A stretch of DNA of 35,014 nt from Candidatus Eisenbacteria bacterium (GTDB taxonomy: Bacteria > Eisenbacteria > RBG-16-71-46 > SZUA-252), in NCBI GenBank assembly GCA_005893305.1, contig VBOZ01000009.1:20199-55212 (forward strand), given 5' to 3'. Below the pieces are notes generated by a model. That model had not been told where the DNA came from and did not search any database. It saw nothing but the letters and a program-made list of their open reading frames with translations. Every line of letters starts with the position of its first letter. The stretch's first letter is position 1. Shown here in pieces: positions 14,428-21,939 of this stretch. A program made the position numbers and the translations under genes.

Positions 14428-15294
14428 GTGTTACCCTTCACCATGCCCCACGCGGATCCGTCCGGTTTTCGCCTTCCCGATCTTCGCTTCGCCGCGGTGG
14501 ATCTCCTCGTCCCCCACGAGAAGGAGGACCAGCGGAGAACCGAATCGCTCGCCGCTCGCCTACGCGAGTCGGGAATCTTACGCAACCCCCCGATCGTGAC
14601 CCCCGCCCGCTCCGATCAGCGCTTCGTCGTTCTGGACGGAGCCAATCGCGTCTCGACGATCCGCGCGGCCGGGTTTCCGCACGTCGTCGTCCAGGTCGTC
14701 CCGTATGAAGGCCCCGGGGTCCGACTCTCCACCTGGCACCACGCCCTGGGAAAAGTCGCGGCGGAGGAGCTGGAGCGCGCCCTCCCGTCGATCCCCGGGC
14801 TGGAATCGCATCGGGAAGATCTGAGCCACGCCCGCGCGCTCCTGGCGCGCCGGGAGGCGATCGCGTTCGTGGAGCGCGCGGACGGCGCCGTGATCTGCCT
14901 GCACGGAGGCCCCGACCTCCACGCTCGAAACGCGCTTCTCAACGCCGTCGTCGATCTCTACCGCGGGAAGCACCCCTACCATCGCGTCACCCGCGACTCG
15001 ATCGAGGAGGCCCGGGGCCGCCATCCGGACGCGGCCGCGCTCGTCGTTTTTCCGCAGTTTCACCCCGAGGAGATCCTCGAGGTCGCCCTCGGCGGCGCCC
15101 GCCTCCCGGCCGGAATCACGCGGCACGTGATCGCGTGGCGCGCGCTCCGGATCAACATGCCGCTCGACGTCATGGCCGACCCAAGTAGGAAGCTCCCGGA
15201 GAAGCAGCGCTGGCTCTCGGAGTGGCTCGCGGAGCGGGTCGAGCAGAGCGCCGTGCGGTTCTACGAGGAGAGCACGGTTCTGTTCGACGAGTGA
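14428..15294 (+). CDS. SbnI/SerK-like ParB-fold free L-serine kinase
   Basis: A 288-residue protein of the ParB/sulfiredoxin-fold group typified by SbnI and archaeal SerK, which phosphorylate free L-serine to O-phospho-L-serine. Visible family features: VPHEKEDQRR with Glu31 at the position of the catalytic Glu, LRNPPIVTP, VLDGANR (70-74; the ParB-type DGxxR motif), LSTWHHAL, and a C-terminal PAGITRHVIAWRALRINMPLDVM that parallels SbnI along its length (from memory). Residues 200-288 have no counterpart in ParB partition proteins, so chromosome partitioning is unlikely. SbnI also doubles as a haem-responsive regulator in Staphylococcus; this is not shown here. The GTG at 14428 is preferred for its leaderless spacing; ATG 14443 is the alternative. 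The next gene starts 7 nt later. Confidence 0.8.
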   Translation: MLPFTMPHADPSGFRLPDLRFAAVDLLVPHEKEDQRRTESLAARLRESGILRNPPIVTPARSDQRFVVLDGANRVSTIRAAGFPHVVVQVVPYEGPGVRLSTWHHALGKVAAEELERALPSIPGLESHREDLSHARALLARREAIAFVERADGAVICLHGGPDLHARNALLNAVVDLYRGKHPYHRVTRDSIEEARGRHPDAAALVVFPQFHPEEILEVALGGARLPAGITRHVIAWRALRINMPLDVMADPSRKLPEKQRWLSEWLAERVEQSAVRFYEESTVLFDE

Positions 15295-15301
15295 CCGAAC
15301 G

Positions 15302-16309
15302 ATGAAGGTTCGAATCATCGCCCAGGCTGACGTCCCCCGGCTCCTCCCCATGGCGGAGTGCGTGAGCCTGATGGCGGACGCGCTCCGGGGCCTGGCCCGG
15401 GGGGAATCGGTCCAGCCGCTCCGCACCGTCACGCGCGTTCCGGAAGGAGGGGGCCTCCTCGCGTCCATGCCCGCCTATCTGGGCAGCCCTCGCGCCCTCG
15501 GCGTGAAGGTCATCACCGTGACCCCGGCGAACCAGGGCACGCCGTTCGACTCGCACCAGGGCGCGGTGCTGCTTTTCGAGCCGGTGCACGGAAGCCTCGT
15601 CGCGGTCATCGACGCGACGTCGATCACCTCGATCCGGACCGCCGCCGTAAGCGCAGTCGCGACCGACGCCCTGGCGCGAAACGGCGTCACCAGCGCGGCG
15701 ATTCTGGGATCCGGCGTTCAGGCGGCGGCGCACCTCGAAGCCCTGCGGGTGGTCCGGCCGATCGAGCGGGTGCGCGTCTGGAGCCGGAGCTTCGATCACG
15801 CGAAGGCGTTCGCCGCGCGCGAATCGGCACGTCACGGGATCCGGATCGACGCGGCGCGCTCCGCGCGCGAAGCCGTCGACGGAGCGGAGGTCGTCTGCGT
15901 TGCGACGGCGGCGCGGGAGCCGGTGCTCCTCGGAGAGTGGATCGCGCCCGGCACGCACGTGAACGCGGTCGGTGCCTGTGTCCCGACGTGTCGCGAGCTC
16001 GACACGGAGGCGGTGCGGAAAGCGCGCCTCTTCGTCGACCGGCGCGAGTCCGCGCTTCACGAGGCCGGCGACATCCTGATCCCAATCCGAGAAGGCGCCA
16101 TCCGGGAGGATCACATCATCGGGGAGATCGGCGACGTCCTCCTCGGCCGAGTTCAAGGGCGCCGCGGCGACGAGGAGATCACCCTGTTCAAATCCTTGGG
16201 CCTCGCGATCGAGGATCTGGCGGCGGCACACAGGATCCACGCCAACGCGACGGCGGGCGGCGTCGGGTCGATCGTCGATCTTGGAGGGCACCGCGATGCG
16301 CCCGCTTGA
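15302..16309 (+). CDS. Ornithine cyclodeaminase/mu-crystallin family NAD(P)-dependent enzyme (SbnB/EutC-like)
   Basis: A 335-residue protein matching the family throughout: GVKVITVTPAN with Lys69, IDATSITSIRTAAVSAVAT (Arg112), the Rossmann motif ILGSGVQA (134-141) and NAVGACVPTCRELD (221-234). True ornithine cyclodeaminases have an Asp in the last motif (Asp228 of the Pseudomonas enzyme, from memory), where this protein has Cys226. This fits the reductase/dehydrogenase branch better than a cyclodeaminase. Family members act as SbnB (N-(1-amino-1-carboxyl-2-ethyl)-glutamate hydrolysis/oxidation), EutC, or imino-acid reductases. It is the middle gene of the serine-kinase operon: 7 nt after the kinase and 14 nt overlapping the PLP gene. 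Confidence 0.88.
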   Translation: MKVRIIAQADVPRLLPMAECVSLMADALRGLARGESVQPLRTVTRVPEGGGLLASMPAYLGSPRALGVKVITVTPANQGTPFDSHQGAVLLFEPVHGSLVAVIDATSITSIRTAAVSAVATDALARNGVTSAAILGSGVQAAAHLEALRVVRPIERVRVWSRSFDHAKAFAARESARHGIRIDAARSAREAVDGAEVVCVATAAREPVLLGEWIAPGTHVNAVGACVPTCRELDTEAVRKARLFVDRRESALHEAGDILIPIREGAIREDHIIGEIGDVLLGRVQGRRGDEEITLFKSLGLAIEDLAAAHRIHANATAGGVGSIVDLGGHRDAPA

Positions 16310-17258
16310 GGCGCCGCGCCTCGAGGAGATTCGCGCCGCCCGCGAGCGGATCGCGTCCACCGTCTTGCGGACGCCGCTGGTGCGTCTCCAAGCGGACGAC
16401 GCTCCGGCCGAGATCCACCTGAAGCTCGAGAATCTGCAGCCGATCGGCTCGTTCAAGCTGCGCGGCGCTGCGAACGCGATGCGGCTTCACCCTCGCGACG
16501 CGCTCGCACGAGGCGTCTATACCGCGAGCGCGGGAAACATGGCGCAGGGGGTCGCATGGAACGCTCGTCTCCTGGGCGTCCCCTGCGCGGTGGTCGTCCC
16601 CGAGCACGCGCCGCGCACGAAGCTCGACGCGATCGAGAGGCTGGGCGCCCGCATCGTGAAAGTACCTTTCGACGTCTGGTGGAGCGTGTTGGTCGAGCGC
16701 AGCTATCCCGGCATGGAGGGTCTCTTTATCCACCCGGTGAGCGACCTCGCCGTGATCGCCGGGCACGGCACGATCGGCCTCGAGATCCTGGAAGATCTCC
16801 CTGATGTCGACGCGATCCTCGTCCCCTATGGCGGCGGCGGGCTGAGCTCGGGCATCGCAGCCGCGGCCCGGGCGCTCAAGCCCGGCGTGAAGATCTTCGC
16901 CTGCGAGGTGGCCACCGCGGCGCCCTTCGCCGCATCGCTCGCCGCGGGCTCGCCGCGCTCGATCGAGCACAGGCCTAGCTTCGTGGACGGAATCGGCGGG
17001 AAGAGCCTGCTCGCGGAGATGTGGCCGATGGTGAGGGAGCTCCTCGCGGGGTCGATCACCGTGGAAGTCGCGGAGGCGGCGGCGGCGGTCCGCCTCCTCG
17101 TGGAGCGGAATCGGGTCGTCGCGGAAGGGGCGGGAGCGGTGCCGGTCGCCGCCGCGCTCACCGGGCGCGCCGGCCCCGGAACGGTGGCGTGCGTCGTTTC
17201 CGGCGGCAACATCGACGCGGAGAAGTTAGCGAAGATCCTGGCGGGAGGAATCCCGTGA
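16296..17258 (+). CDS. Fold-type II PLP enzyme, threonine/serine dehydratase-like
   Basis: A 320-residue enzyme with PLP Lys54 in the diagnostic QPIGSFKLRGAANAM, SAGNMAQGVAWNARLLGV, ETALT-equivalent HGTIGLEIL, and the Gly-rich phosphate loop PYGGGGLSSGIAAA. The C-terminal ends with VVSGGNID, as in threonine/serine ammonia-lyases and serine racemases. It lacks the C-terminal ACT domain of biosynthetic IlvA. Cysteine synthases and SbnA carry a different Lys motif (P-x-x-S-x-K-D-R type), so this is not a plain SbnA. Relatives include EutB, hydroxyaspartate dehydratase and serine racemase. The start is the ATG at 16296, with GGAGGG at 16283-16288; upstream TTG 16281 is rejected. It overlaps the preceding gene by 14 nt. 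Confidence 0.88.
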   Translation: MRPLEAPRLEEIRAARERIASTVLRTPLVRLQADDAPAEIHLKLENLQPIGSFKLRGAANAMRLHPRDALARGVYTASAGNMAQGVAWNARLLGVPCAVVVPEHAPRTKLDAIERLGARIVKVPFDVWWSVLVERSYPGMEGLFIHPVSDLAVIAGHGTIGLEILEDLPDVDAILVPYGGGGLSSGIAAAARALKPGVKIFACEVATAAPFAASLAAGSPRSIEHRPSFVDGIGGKSLLAEMWPMVRELLAGSITVEVAEAAAAVRLLVERNRVVAEGAGAVPVAAALTGRAGPGTVACVVSGGNIDAEKLAKILAGGIP

Positions 17259-17336
17259 AACACCGTGCTGCCATCGATTTCCCTCGATTTCCGTCATTTA
17301 GTACGCATTATGTGGTCGGCCGGGGTAGATTAGGGT

Positions 17337-17358
17337 AACTTAACCAGAAGTTAACCAG
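17337..17358. promoter_or_regulatory. Repeated AT-rich element before the radical SAM gene
   Basis: AACTTAACCAGAAGTTAACCAG contains the direct repeat TTAACCAG (17340-17347 and 17351-17358) and the inverted pair AACTT/AAGTT (17337-17341 and 17348-17352). It is the most AT-rich stretch of this intergenic region (17259-17362). It may be an operator; TAGATT at 17326-17331 is a weak -10 candidate. Confidence 0.35.
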
Positions 17359-17362
17359 GGAG

Positions 17363-18940
17363 GTGCAACTGCGACGACTTCGCGTAGGGATCGTTGACCT
17401 CGTAGCCCGAACGCCGACGCGCTCGTTATACGCATGGGTGATGCACGCAAACCTCGCGAGCATCATGCCCCAGGTGATCGGCGTATGGTGTGAAGAACAA
17501 GGCCACGAAGTCGAGCTCGTCTGCTACACCGGATTCGAAGACCTCACCCGGCTGATCCCCCACGACATCGACATCCTCTTCATCAGCGCCTTCAGCCAGG
17601 CGGCCCAGCTTTCCTACGCGATCAGCAACATGTACCGGAAGAAGGGCGTCATCACAGCGCTCGGCGGACCGCACGCGCGATGCTATCCCCAAGATTCGCA
17701 GAAGTACTTCGACTACGTGCTTGGATTCACCGACAAGGAAACGCTGAAGACGGTTCTGGACGATTGCACTCAGCACCGGCCGGTCGGGCTCTACCTGACC
17801 GCGAAGAAACACCCGCCGACGCTACCCGGCGTTCGCGAGCGATGGAAATTCATCGAGCCGATCATCGCGAAGGCGCCGACGTTCAAGCTCGTCCCGATGA
17901 TCGGGAGCCTCGGTTGTCCGTACACCTGCCCCTTCTGCATCGATTCGACCGTCGATTATCAGCCGCTCGGCTTCGAGCAGATCCGGGAGGACCTCCGCTT
18001 CCTGCGCACGAAGATGAAGCGGCCGCGGGTCGGATGGCATGACCCCAACTTCGGCGTCCGGTTCAACGACTACATGAACACGATCGAGGACGCCGTGCCC
18101 CCCGGCAGCATCGATTTCGTCGCCGAGAGCAGCCTGTCGCTCCTCGCGGAGCCGCACCTCGTCCGCATGAAGAAGAACGGCTTCAAGGGGATCCTCCCCG
18201 GGATCGAATCGTGGTATTCCCTCGGGAACAAGGCTGGAACGGGAAGCGCGATCCAGGGCGCGGAGAAGGTCCGCCAGGTCTCCGAGCACGTGAACCAGGT
18301 GCTCCGCTACATCCCGTACGTGCAGACCAATTTCGTCTTGGGGTTGGACATGGACCAGGGCGATGAGCCGTTCGAGCTGACGAAGCGATTCGTCGACATG
18401 ACGCCGGGCGCGTTTCCCGGCTACTCGCTCCTCACGGCGTTCGGGCAGGCGGCGCCGCTCAACCTGCAATTGCAGAAGGACCAGCGGGTGTCCGCGTTCC
18501 CCTTCCACTTCCTGAACAACAATCACGCGATGAACGTGAAGCCGAAGAATTACGGGTGGCCGGAATTCTACGACCGTGTGATCGACCTCACCGAATACAC
18601 GTTCTCATGGCGCGCCATCGTGAACCGGTATCGCGCGAGCAAGGAAGCCATCCCGCGCTGGATGAACGTGGTCCGCGCGATCTCGACGGAGGGCTTCGGC
18701 CGGATCCGCTACCACAACGCCGTGCGGCAGATGCTCGACCAAGACCCGACGTTCCTCCCTTACTTCGACGGCGAGAGCGAATCGCTGCCGCAATTCTACG
18801 TCGATCGGGTGAAGCGCGACCTGGGCGGCCTGTGGGATCATCTTCCCGAGGGGGCCCTGTACCACGACCCCAACGCGTACTTGAAGTCCCACACCCGGGG
18901 GAACGGGGATCCCGCTCTCGCGCTTCCCATCGTCTCCTAG
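17363..18940 (+). CDS. B12-binding-type radical SAM protein
   Basis: A 525-residue protein. Residues 1-150 form a Rossmann-like region as in cobalamin-binding radical SAM proteins (IGVWCEEQGHEVELVCY, HDIDILFISAFSQAAQLSYAI, GVITALGGPHARCYPQD, FDYVLGFTD). The radical SAM domain begins at MIGSLGCPYTCPFC, the CxxxCxxC cluster ligand being Cys185, Cys189 and Cys192. GILPGIESW and NFVLGLD are further radical SAM signatures. The cobalamin His motif DxHxxG is not evident, so B12 may bind base-off without it or not at all. The last 150 residues are a distinct helical tail. The likely chemistry is methylation or rearrangement of an unactivated carbon; the substrate is unknown. The GTG start has GGGAG almost adjacent, an unusually short spacing. 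It follows the serine-kinase operon by 104 nt. Confidence 0.88.
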   Translation: MQLRRLRVGIVDLVARTPTRSLYAWVMHANLASIMPQVIGVWCEEQGHEVELVCYTGFEDLTRLIPHDIDILFISAFSQAAQLSYAISNMYRKKGVITALGGPHARCYPQDSQKYFDYVLGFTDKETLKTVLDDCTQHRPVGLYLTAKKHPPTLPGVRERWKFIEPIIAKAPTFKLVPMIGSLGCPYTCPFCIDSTVDYQPLGFEQIREDLRFLRTKMKRPRVGWHDPNFGVRFNDYMNTIEDAVPPGSIDFVAESSLSLLAEPHLVRMKKNGFKGILPGIESWYSLGNKAGTGSAIQGAEKVRQVSEHVNQVLRYIPYVQTNFVLGLDMDQGDEPFELTKRFVDMTPGAFPGYSLLTAFGQAAPLNLQLQKDQRVSAFPFHFLNNNHAMNVKPKNYGWPEFYDRVIDLTEYTFSWRAIVNRYRASKEAIPRWMNVVRAISTEGFGRIRYHNAVRQMLDQDPTFLPYFDGESESLPQFYVDRVKRDLGGLWDHLPEGALYHDPNAYLKSHTRGNGDPALALPIVS

Positions 18941-19013
18941 CATCCCGCGCGACACAACTACAGGGAGGCGGCGCTCCTTAAAGTTCGAGGGGAATCGCGC
19001 CGATTTTACTTGA

Positions 19014-19529
19014 GTGACGCCCGACAAGAGCACGACGGAACTGCGCAGCCGATCCGTGACCCAGCACCTCGCGCGCCGGGTCTGGACCGCATTCATCCTC
19101 ACCTTCATCGTTTCGCGGGCGACGGTGCTGGTGACGTCGCTGGATTGGTTCCCGAACCTCCACCTGCAGCTCGGGACCACGCATGTCCATCATCTGAACT
19201 TCGGCATCGCCCTCCTGACGATGACGGGCGCGTATCTCCTCTTCGTCCGTCCGGCGGGGCGGGCCCTGAATGCCGCGGCACTTCTGTACGGCATCGCCCT
19301 GGGGCTCACCTTCGACGAATTCGGGATGTGGTTCCACCTCGAGGACTTCTACTGGCAGCGTGCCAGCTTCGACGCCGTCGTCGTGATCGCGGGGCTGCTC
19401 GGCCTCCTGATCGTGGCGCCGTCGCTCCGCCGCTTTCGTCCGCGCCACTGGGCGACACTGGTCGGGCTTGCCGTCATCGTCCTCCTCTTCGGCGTACTGG
19501 TCCTGAAACCGCTCTGGTCCGCGGGCTAG
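19014..19529 (+). CDS. Small multi-pass membrane protein with HVHHLNFG motif
   Basis: A 171-residue protein with about five hydrophobic segments: AFILTFIVSRATVLVTSL, FGIALLTMTGAYLLFV, NAAALLYGIALGLTF, FDAVVVIAGLLGLLIV and LVGLAVIVLLFGVLVL. Between them sits THVHHLNFGIAL, and later GLTFDEFGMWFHLEDFYWQRASFD. The clustered His (HVHH), Asp/Glu (DEF, HLED) and aromatic residues look like a metal or haem site at a membrane face, and I recall similar unnamed membrane proteins in Actinobacteria and Proteobacteria. The GTG start at 19014 has no strong Shine-Dalgarno. The SRPBCC gene follows after 15 nt, suggesting one operon. Function unknown. Confidence 0.75.
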   Translation: MTPDKSTTELRSRSVTQHLARRVWTAFILTFIVSRATVLVTSLDWFPNLHLQLGTTHVHHLNFGIALLTMTGAYLLFVRPAGRALNAAALLYGIALGLTFDEFGMWFHLEDFYWQRASFDAVVVIAGLLGLLIVAPSLRRFRPRHWATLVGLAVIVLLFGVLVLKPLWSAG

Positions 19530-19544
19530 ACGGAGGTCGCCGCC

Positions 19545-20108
19545 TTGCCTCGCGCTGACTTCTGGGTCGCCGCATCGATCGCCCTGGCCCTTGGCGGCTC
19601 TCCTGCTACCTCCCTCGCGGCGCCGACCGAGGCAGCCGCGGACGACGCGGTCGTCAACGAAGCCGTGATCGACGGGCCGGCCGACGAGATCTGGCGCCTG
19701 ATCACGACCAAGAGCGGAATGGAGTCGTGGATGGTGCCGCACGCCGAGGTGGATCTGCGCGTCGGCGGGTTCGTGAGGACGAACCACGCCCCGGACGGCA
19801 AGATCGGCGATCCGAGGACCGTCACGAACCGGATTCTCGCCCTGCAGCCGAAGCAGAAGTTTTCGTTCCAGATCGCGGAAGTCCCCGATGGAATCCCGAT
19901 GATCGCAATGCTTGTCGGGACTCAATACGAGGTTCAGCTGAGGCCGCTCAGCCGCAAGCAGACGCGCGTCCGGTGCATGGGCCGTGGATTTCCGGGAGGG
20001 CCGCTCGGCTACACCGTGCGGGCATTCGCCGATCGGGGAAGCGAGTGGGCGCTCCAGCAGCTGGAGAAGGTGTTCGTCGATCGGAAGGCGCGGGCCCGCT
20101 CGAAGTAA
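19545..20108 (+). CDS. Exported SRPBCC (AHSA1-like START) domain protein
   Basis: A 187-residue protein starting at TTG 19545 with GGAGGT at 19532-19537. Residues 1-26 form a signal peptide (WVAASIALALGGSPATSLAAP). The remainder is an SRPBCC/Bet v1-like fold: VVNEAVIDGPADEIWRLITTKSGMESWMVPHAEVDLRVGGFVRTN at about 37-81 carries the W-x-L-I-T-T-x-x-G-x-x-x-W pattern of AHSA1-like proteins, and a long C-terminal helix reads GSEWALQQLEKVF. These proteins bind hydrophobic ligands in a cavity; an exported one may carry a lipid or pigment in the periplasm. It is probably co-transcribed with the membrane protein before it and convergent with the glycosyltransferase. Confidence 0.82.
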   Translation: MPRADFWVAASIALALGGSPATSLAAPTEAAADDAVVNEAVIDGPADEIWRLITTKSGMESWMVPHAEVDLRVGGFVRTNHAPDGKIGDPRTVTNRILALQPKQKFSFQIAEVPDGIPMIAMLVGTQYEVQLRPLSRKQTRVRCMGRGFPGGPLGYTVRAFADRGSEWALQQLEKVFVDRKARARSK

Positions 20109-20157
20109 CGAAGCAGCCGCTATCCCCCGTTCCCCGGCCGGCGCCGCCACGCCGGGA

Positions 20158-21891
20158 TTACCGACCCGACAGGATCCCGCGCAGGTACGCGATGCGCTTC
20201 CCGGGAGCGTCGTCGCCGGGACTCAGGGCCGCCGCGCGCAGGTAGAGGCCGATCGCCTCCTCCCACCGATGCTCCCGCTCCCGCAGCGCGGCCAGATCCA
20301 TGAGGGCCGTGGCGTCGTTGGGGTCGAGCCTCAAGCCCTCTTCGAACGCGTGCGACGCCGCGGCCACGTCCCCTTGCGATGCTTCCAGGACGCCCAGATT
20401 CACCCAGGCCTCGGAGTAGCTCGGCCGGTCCTCCAAGGCGATCTTGTAGTGGCTCATCGCCTCGCCGGCGTGCCCCTCGGTCTGGAGCATCGCCGCCAGC
20501 GAATACTCCGCATCGGCGTTCATTCGCGACGACATTCCGCCCTGGCCCAGATTGCACACCGCATAGGTCGCGGCGACCCCCGCCAGGGAGGCGGCCTTCC
20601 GCGCCGGCGCGGCCGTGACAAACCAGCGGACGGCCTCCGCCGCGAAAATCGCGAGATACGGGACGAGCGGGGCGCGGTACCGGGCGGCGACGAAGAACGC
20701 GACGATCGAGAGCGCGTAGGCGACGACCAGGCACGCGAGAAGCGGGGCGCGCCTCCACGCCACCACCAGTCCCAGCACGGCGAGGGGGGCGAGCAGGCCG
20801 AACGGGAAGGCGAGGCCCGGCGCCTTCCAGAGCAGAACCGAGAGAACAGGCGAGTATTGCCGGGAAGGATAGATGGCCTGATTCCTGAAGATCTCATCCC
20901 CCCCGAGGAGGAGTCGCACCTTCTTCAGTTGGAGCCGGAGAAAGTCGATTGGGTCCTCCAGCGCCCATTGGAATACCCGCCGGGCGAAATAGTCGGACCA
21001 GCCGCTATGCGTCCGGATTCCGTGCTCGTAGGGCTCTTTGGTCAGCTCGGTCCAATGATGATCGGGCCGGATCTGGACCGTCTCCTCGTAGCGGGGGTTA
21101 TTCCCGATATAGAGGTTGATTCCCGCGTTGGTCGAGATAAGGACCGCTTCCCCGCCCTTCACCGCGTTCCGAATCGTCACGGGCGCGATGACGAGTGCCG
21201 CGGCCAGAATCACGACATGCGCGTGGCGTCTCGCGAACGCGGCGAAGATCGGGACGAACAGCAGGGTTGTGGCCGTCACCAAGGACGCGGCCCCCGCCGC
21301 GAGGCCCGCGCCGGCCCAAAATCGGCCCGGTCGCGCGGCCCCAGCGGCCGCGATCGCGAGCGCCACCGCGAGGAGCTGGAGCGCGATCGTGAACGAGACC
21401 CCGAGCAGCTCCCCGTCGAAGTAGATCAGCGTCCCGTAGCACGCCGTAACGATTCCCGCGGCCAACCCCACGCGCGGGCCGAACTGGCGCGCGCCGATCC
21501 ACGCGGTGAGGGCCGCCGCGGCCGAGCCGAGGATCGCCTGGAGCAGGCGGGGAGCGAAGAAATCGGTCGGGCCGGTGATCGCGTAGACGAGCGCGAGGAT
21601 GTACGAGTACCCGGGAGGCTGCCAGAACACGGCGTCGGGGTGGCCGTGCCCCGCGAGGATGGACCGCGCAGCGTCGTGATAGGTCCACGCGTCGATGATG
21701 GGATGGGTGAAGTAGGGGCTCCGGCGCATCGCGAGGATGTTCGCGACGCGCAGCGCGAGCGCGGCGAGGAATATCCAGACGAGGGCTGCCGGAGGGAGGA
21801 AGGTCCGCGCCCCCGTGGCTCCGCCGCGGCCGGCAGGCCGGCGAGCGGTCGATGGTGTGGCTCTCCCCCGGGATTTCGCGGCCTTCTTCAT
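20158..21891 (-). CDS. Glycosyltransferase family 39-like membrane protein with C-terminal TPRs
   Basis: A 577-residue protein. Residues 1-30 are basic and probably disordered. Residues about 34-440 hold about ten transmembrane helices in the pattern of ArnT/PMT-type polyprenyl-phosphate glycosyltransferases. An acidic loop with IIDAWTYHDAARSILAG near residues 66-82 (the family's catalytic Asp region) is followed by AVFWQPPGYSYILALVYAITG, the PPGY motif of the family. Residues about 455-575 are three TPRs (AEYSLAAMLQTEGHAGEAM, AWVNLGVLEASQGDVAAAS, ALMDLAALREREHRWEEAI). It may add sugars to lipids or exported proteins from a lipid-linked donor, with the TPRs binding a partner on one face of the membrane. 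The TAAACT upstream is 12 nt from the ATG. Confidence 0.85.
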   Translation of the reverse strand: MKKAAKSRGRATPSTARRPAGRGGATGARTFLPPAALVWIFLAALALRVANILAMRRSPYFTHPIIDAWTYHDAARSILAGHGHPDAVFWQPPGYSYILALVYAITGPTDFFAPRLLQAILGSAAAALTAWIGARQFGPRVGLAAGIVTACYGTLIYFDGELLGVSFTIALQLLAVALAIAAAGAARPGRFWAGAGLAAGAASLVTATTLLFVPIFAAFARRHAHVVILAAALVIAPVTIRNAVKGGEAVLISTNAGINLYIGNNPRYEETVQIRPDHHWTELTKEPYEHGIRTHSGWSDYFARRVFQWALEDPIDFLRLQLKKVRLLLGGDEIFRNQAIYPSRQYSPVLSVLLWKAPGLAFPFGLLAPLAVLGLVVAWRRAPLLACLVVAYALSIVAFFVAARYRAPLVPYLAIFAAEAVRWFVTAAPARKAASLAGVAATYAVCNLGQGGMSSRMNADAEYSLAAMLQTEGHAGEAMSHYKIALEDRPSYSEAWVNLGVLEASQGDVAAASHAFEEGLRLDPNDATALMDLAALREREHRWEEAIGLYLRAAALSPGDDAPGKRIAYLRGILSGR

Positions 21892-21939
21892 GGGCGGGTG
21901 GAGAGTTTAGGCCACCCGCCGGACGCGCGGAAGCGCCGT

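Noticed and set aside
14428-15294. ParB chromosome-partition protein
   Set aside because: The DGANR motif is ParB-like, but the C-terminal half follows SbnI-type kinases, no ParA is adjacent, and the neighbours are amino-acid enzymes.
16296-17258. Cysteine synthase/SbnA homologue
   Set aside because: The PLP Lys lies in QPIGSFKLRG, the dehydratase form, not the cysteine-synthase form.
15302-17258. Ectoine degradation genes eutBC
   Set aside because: The dehydratase/OCD pair is similar in type, but no ectoine hydrolase, deacetylase or regulator gene of that pathway is in the window, and a serine kinase leads the operon. Not fully excluded.
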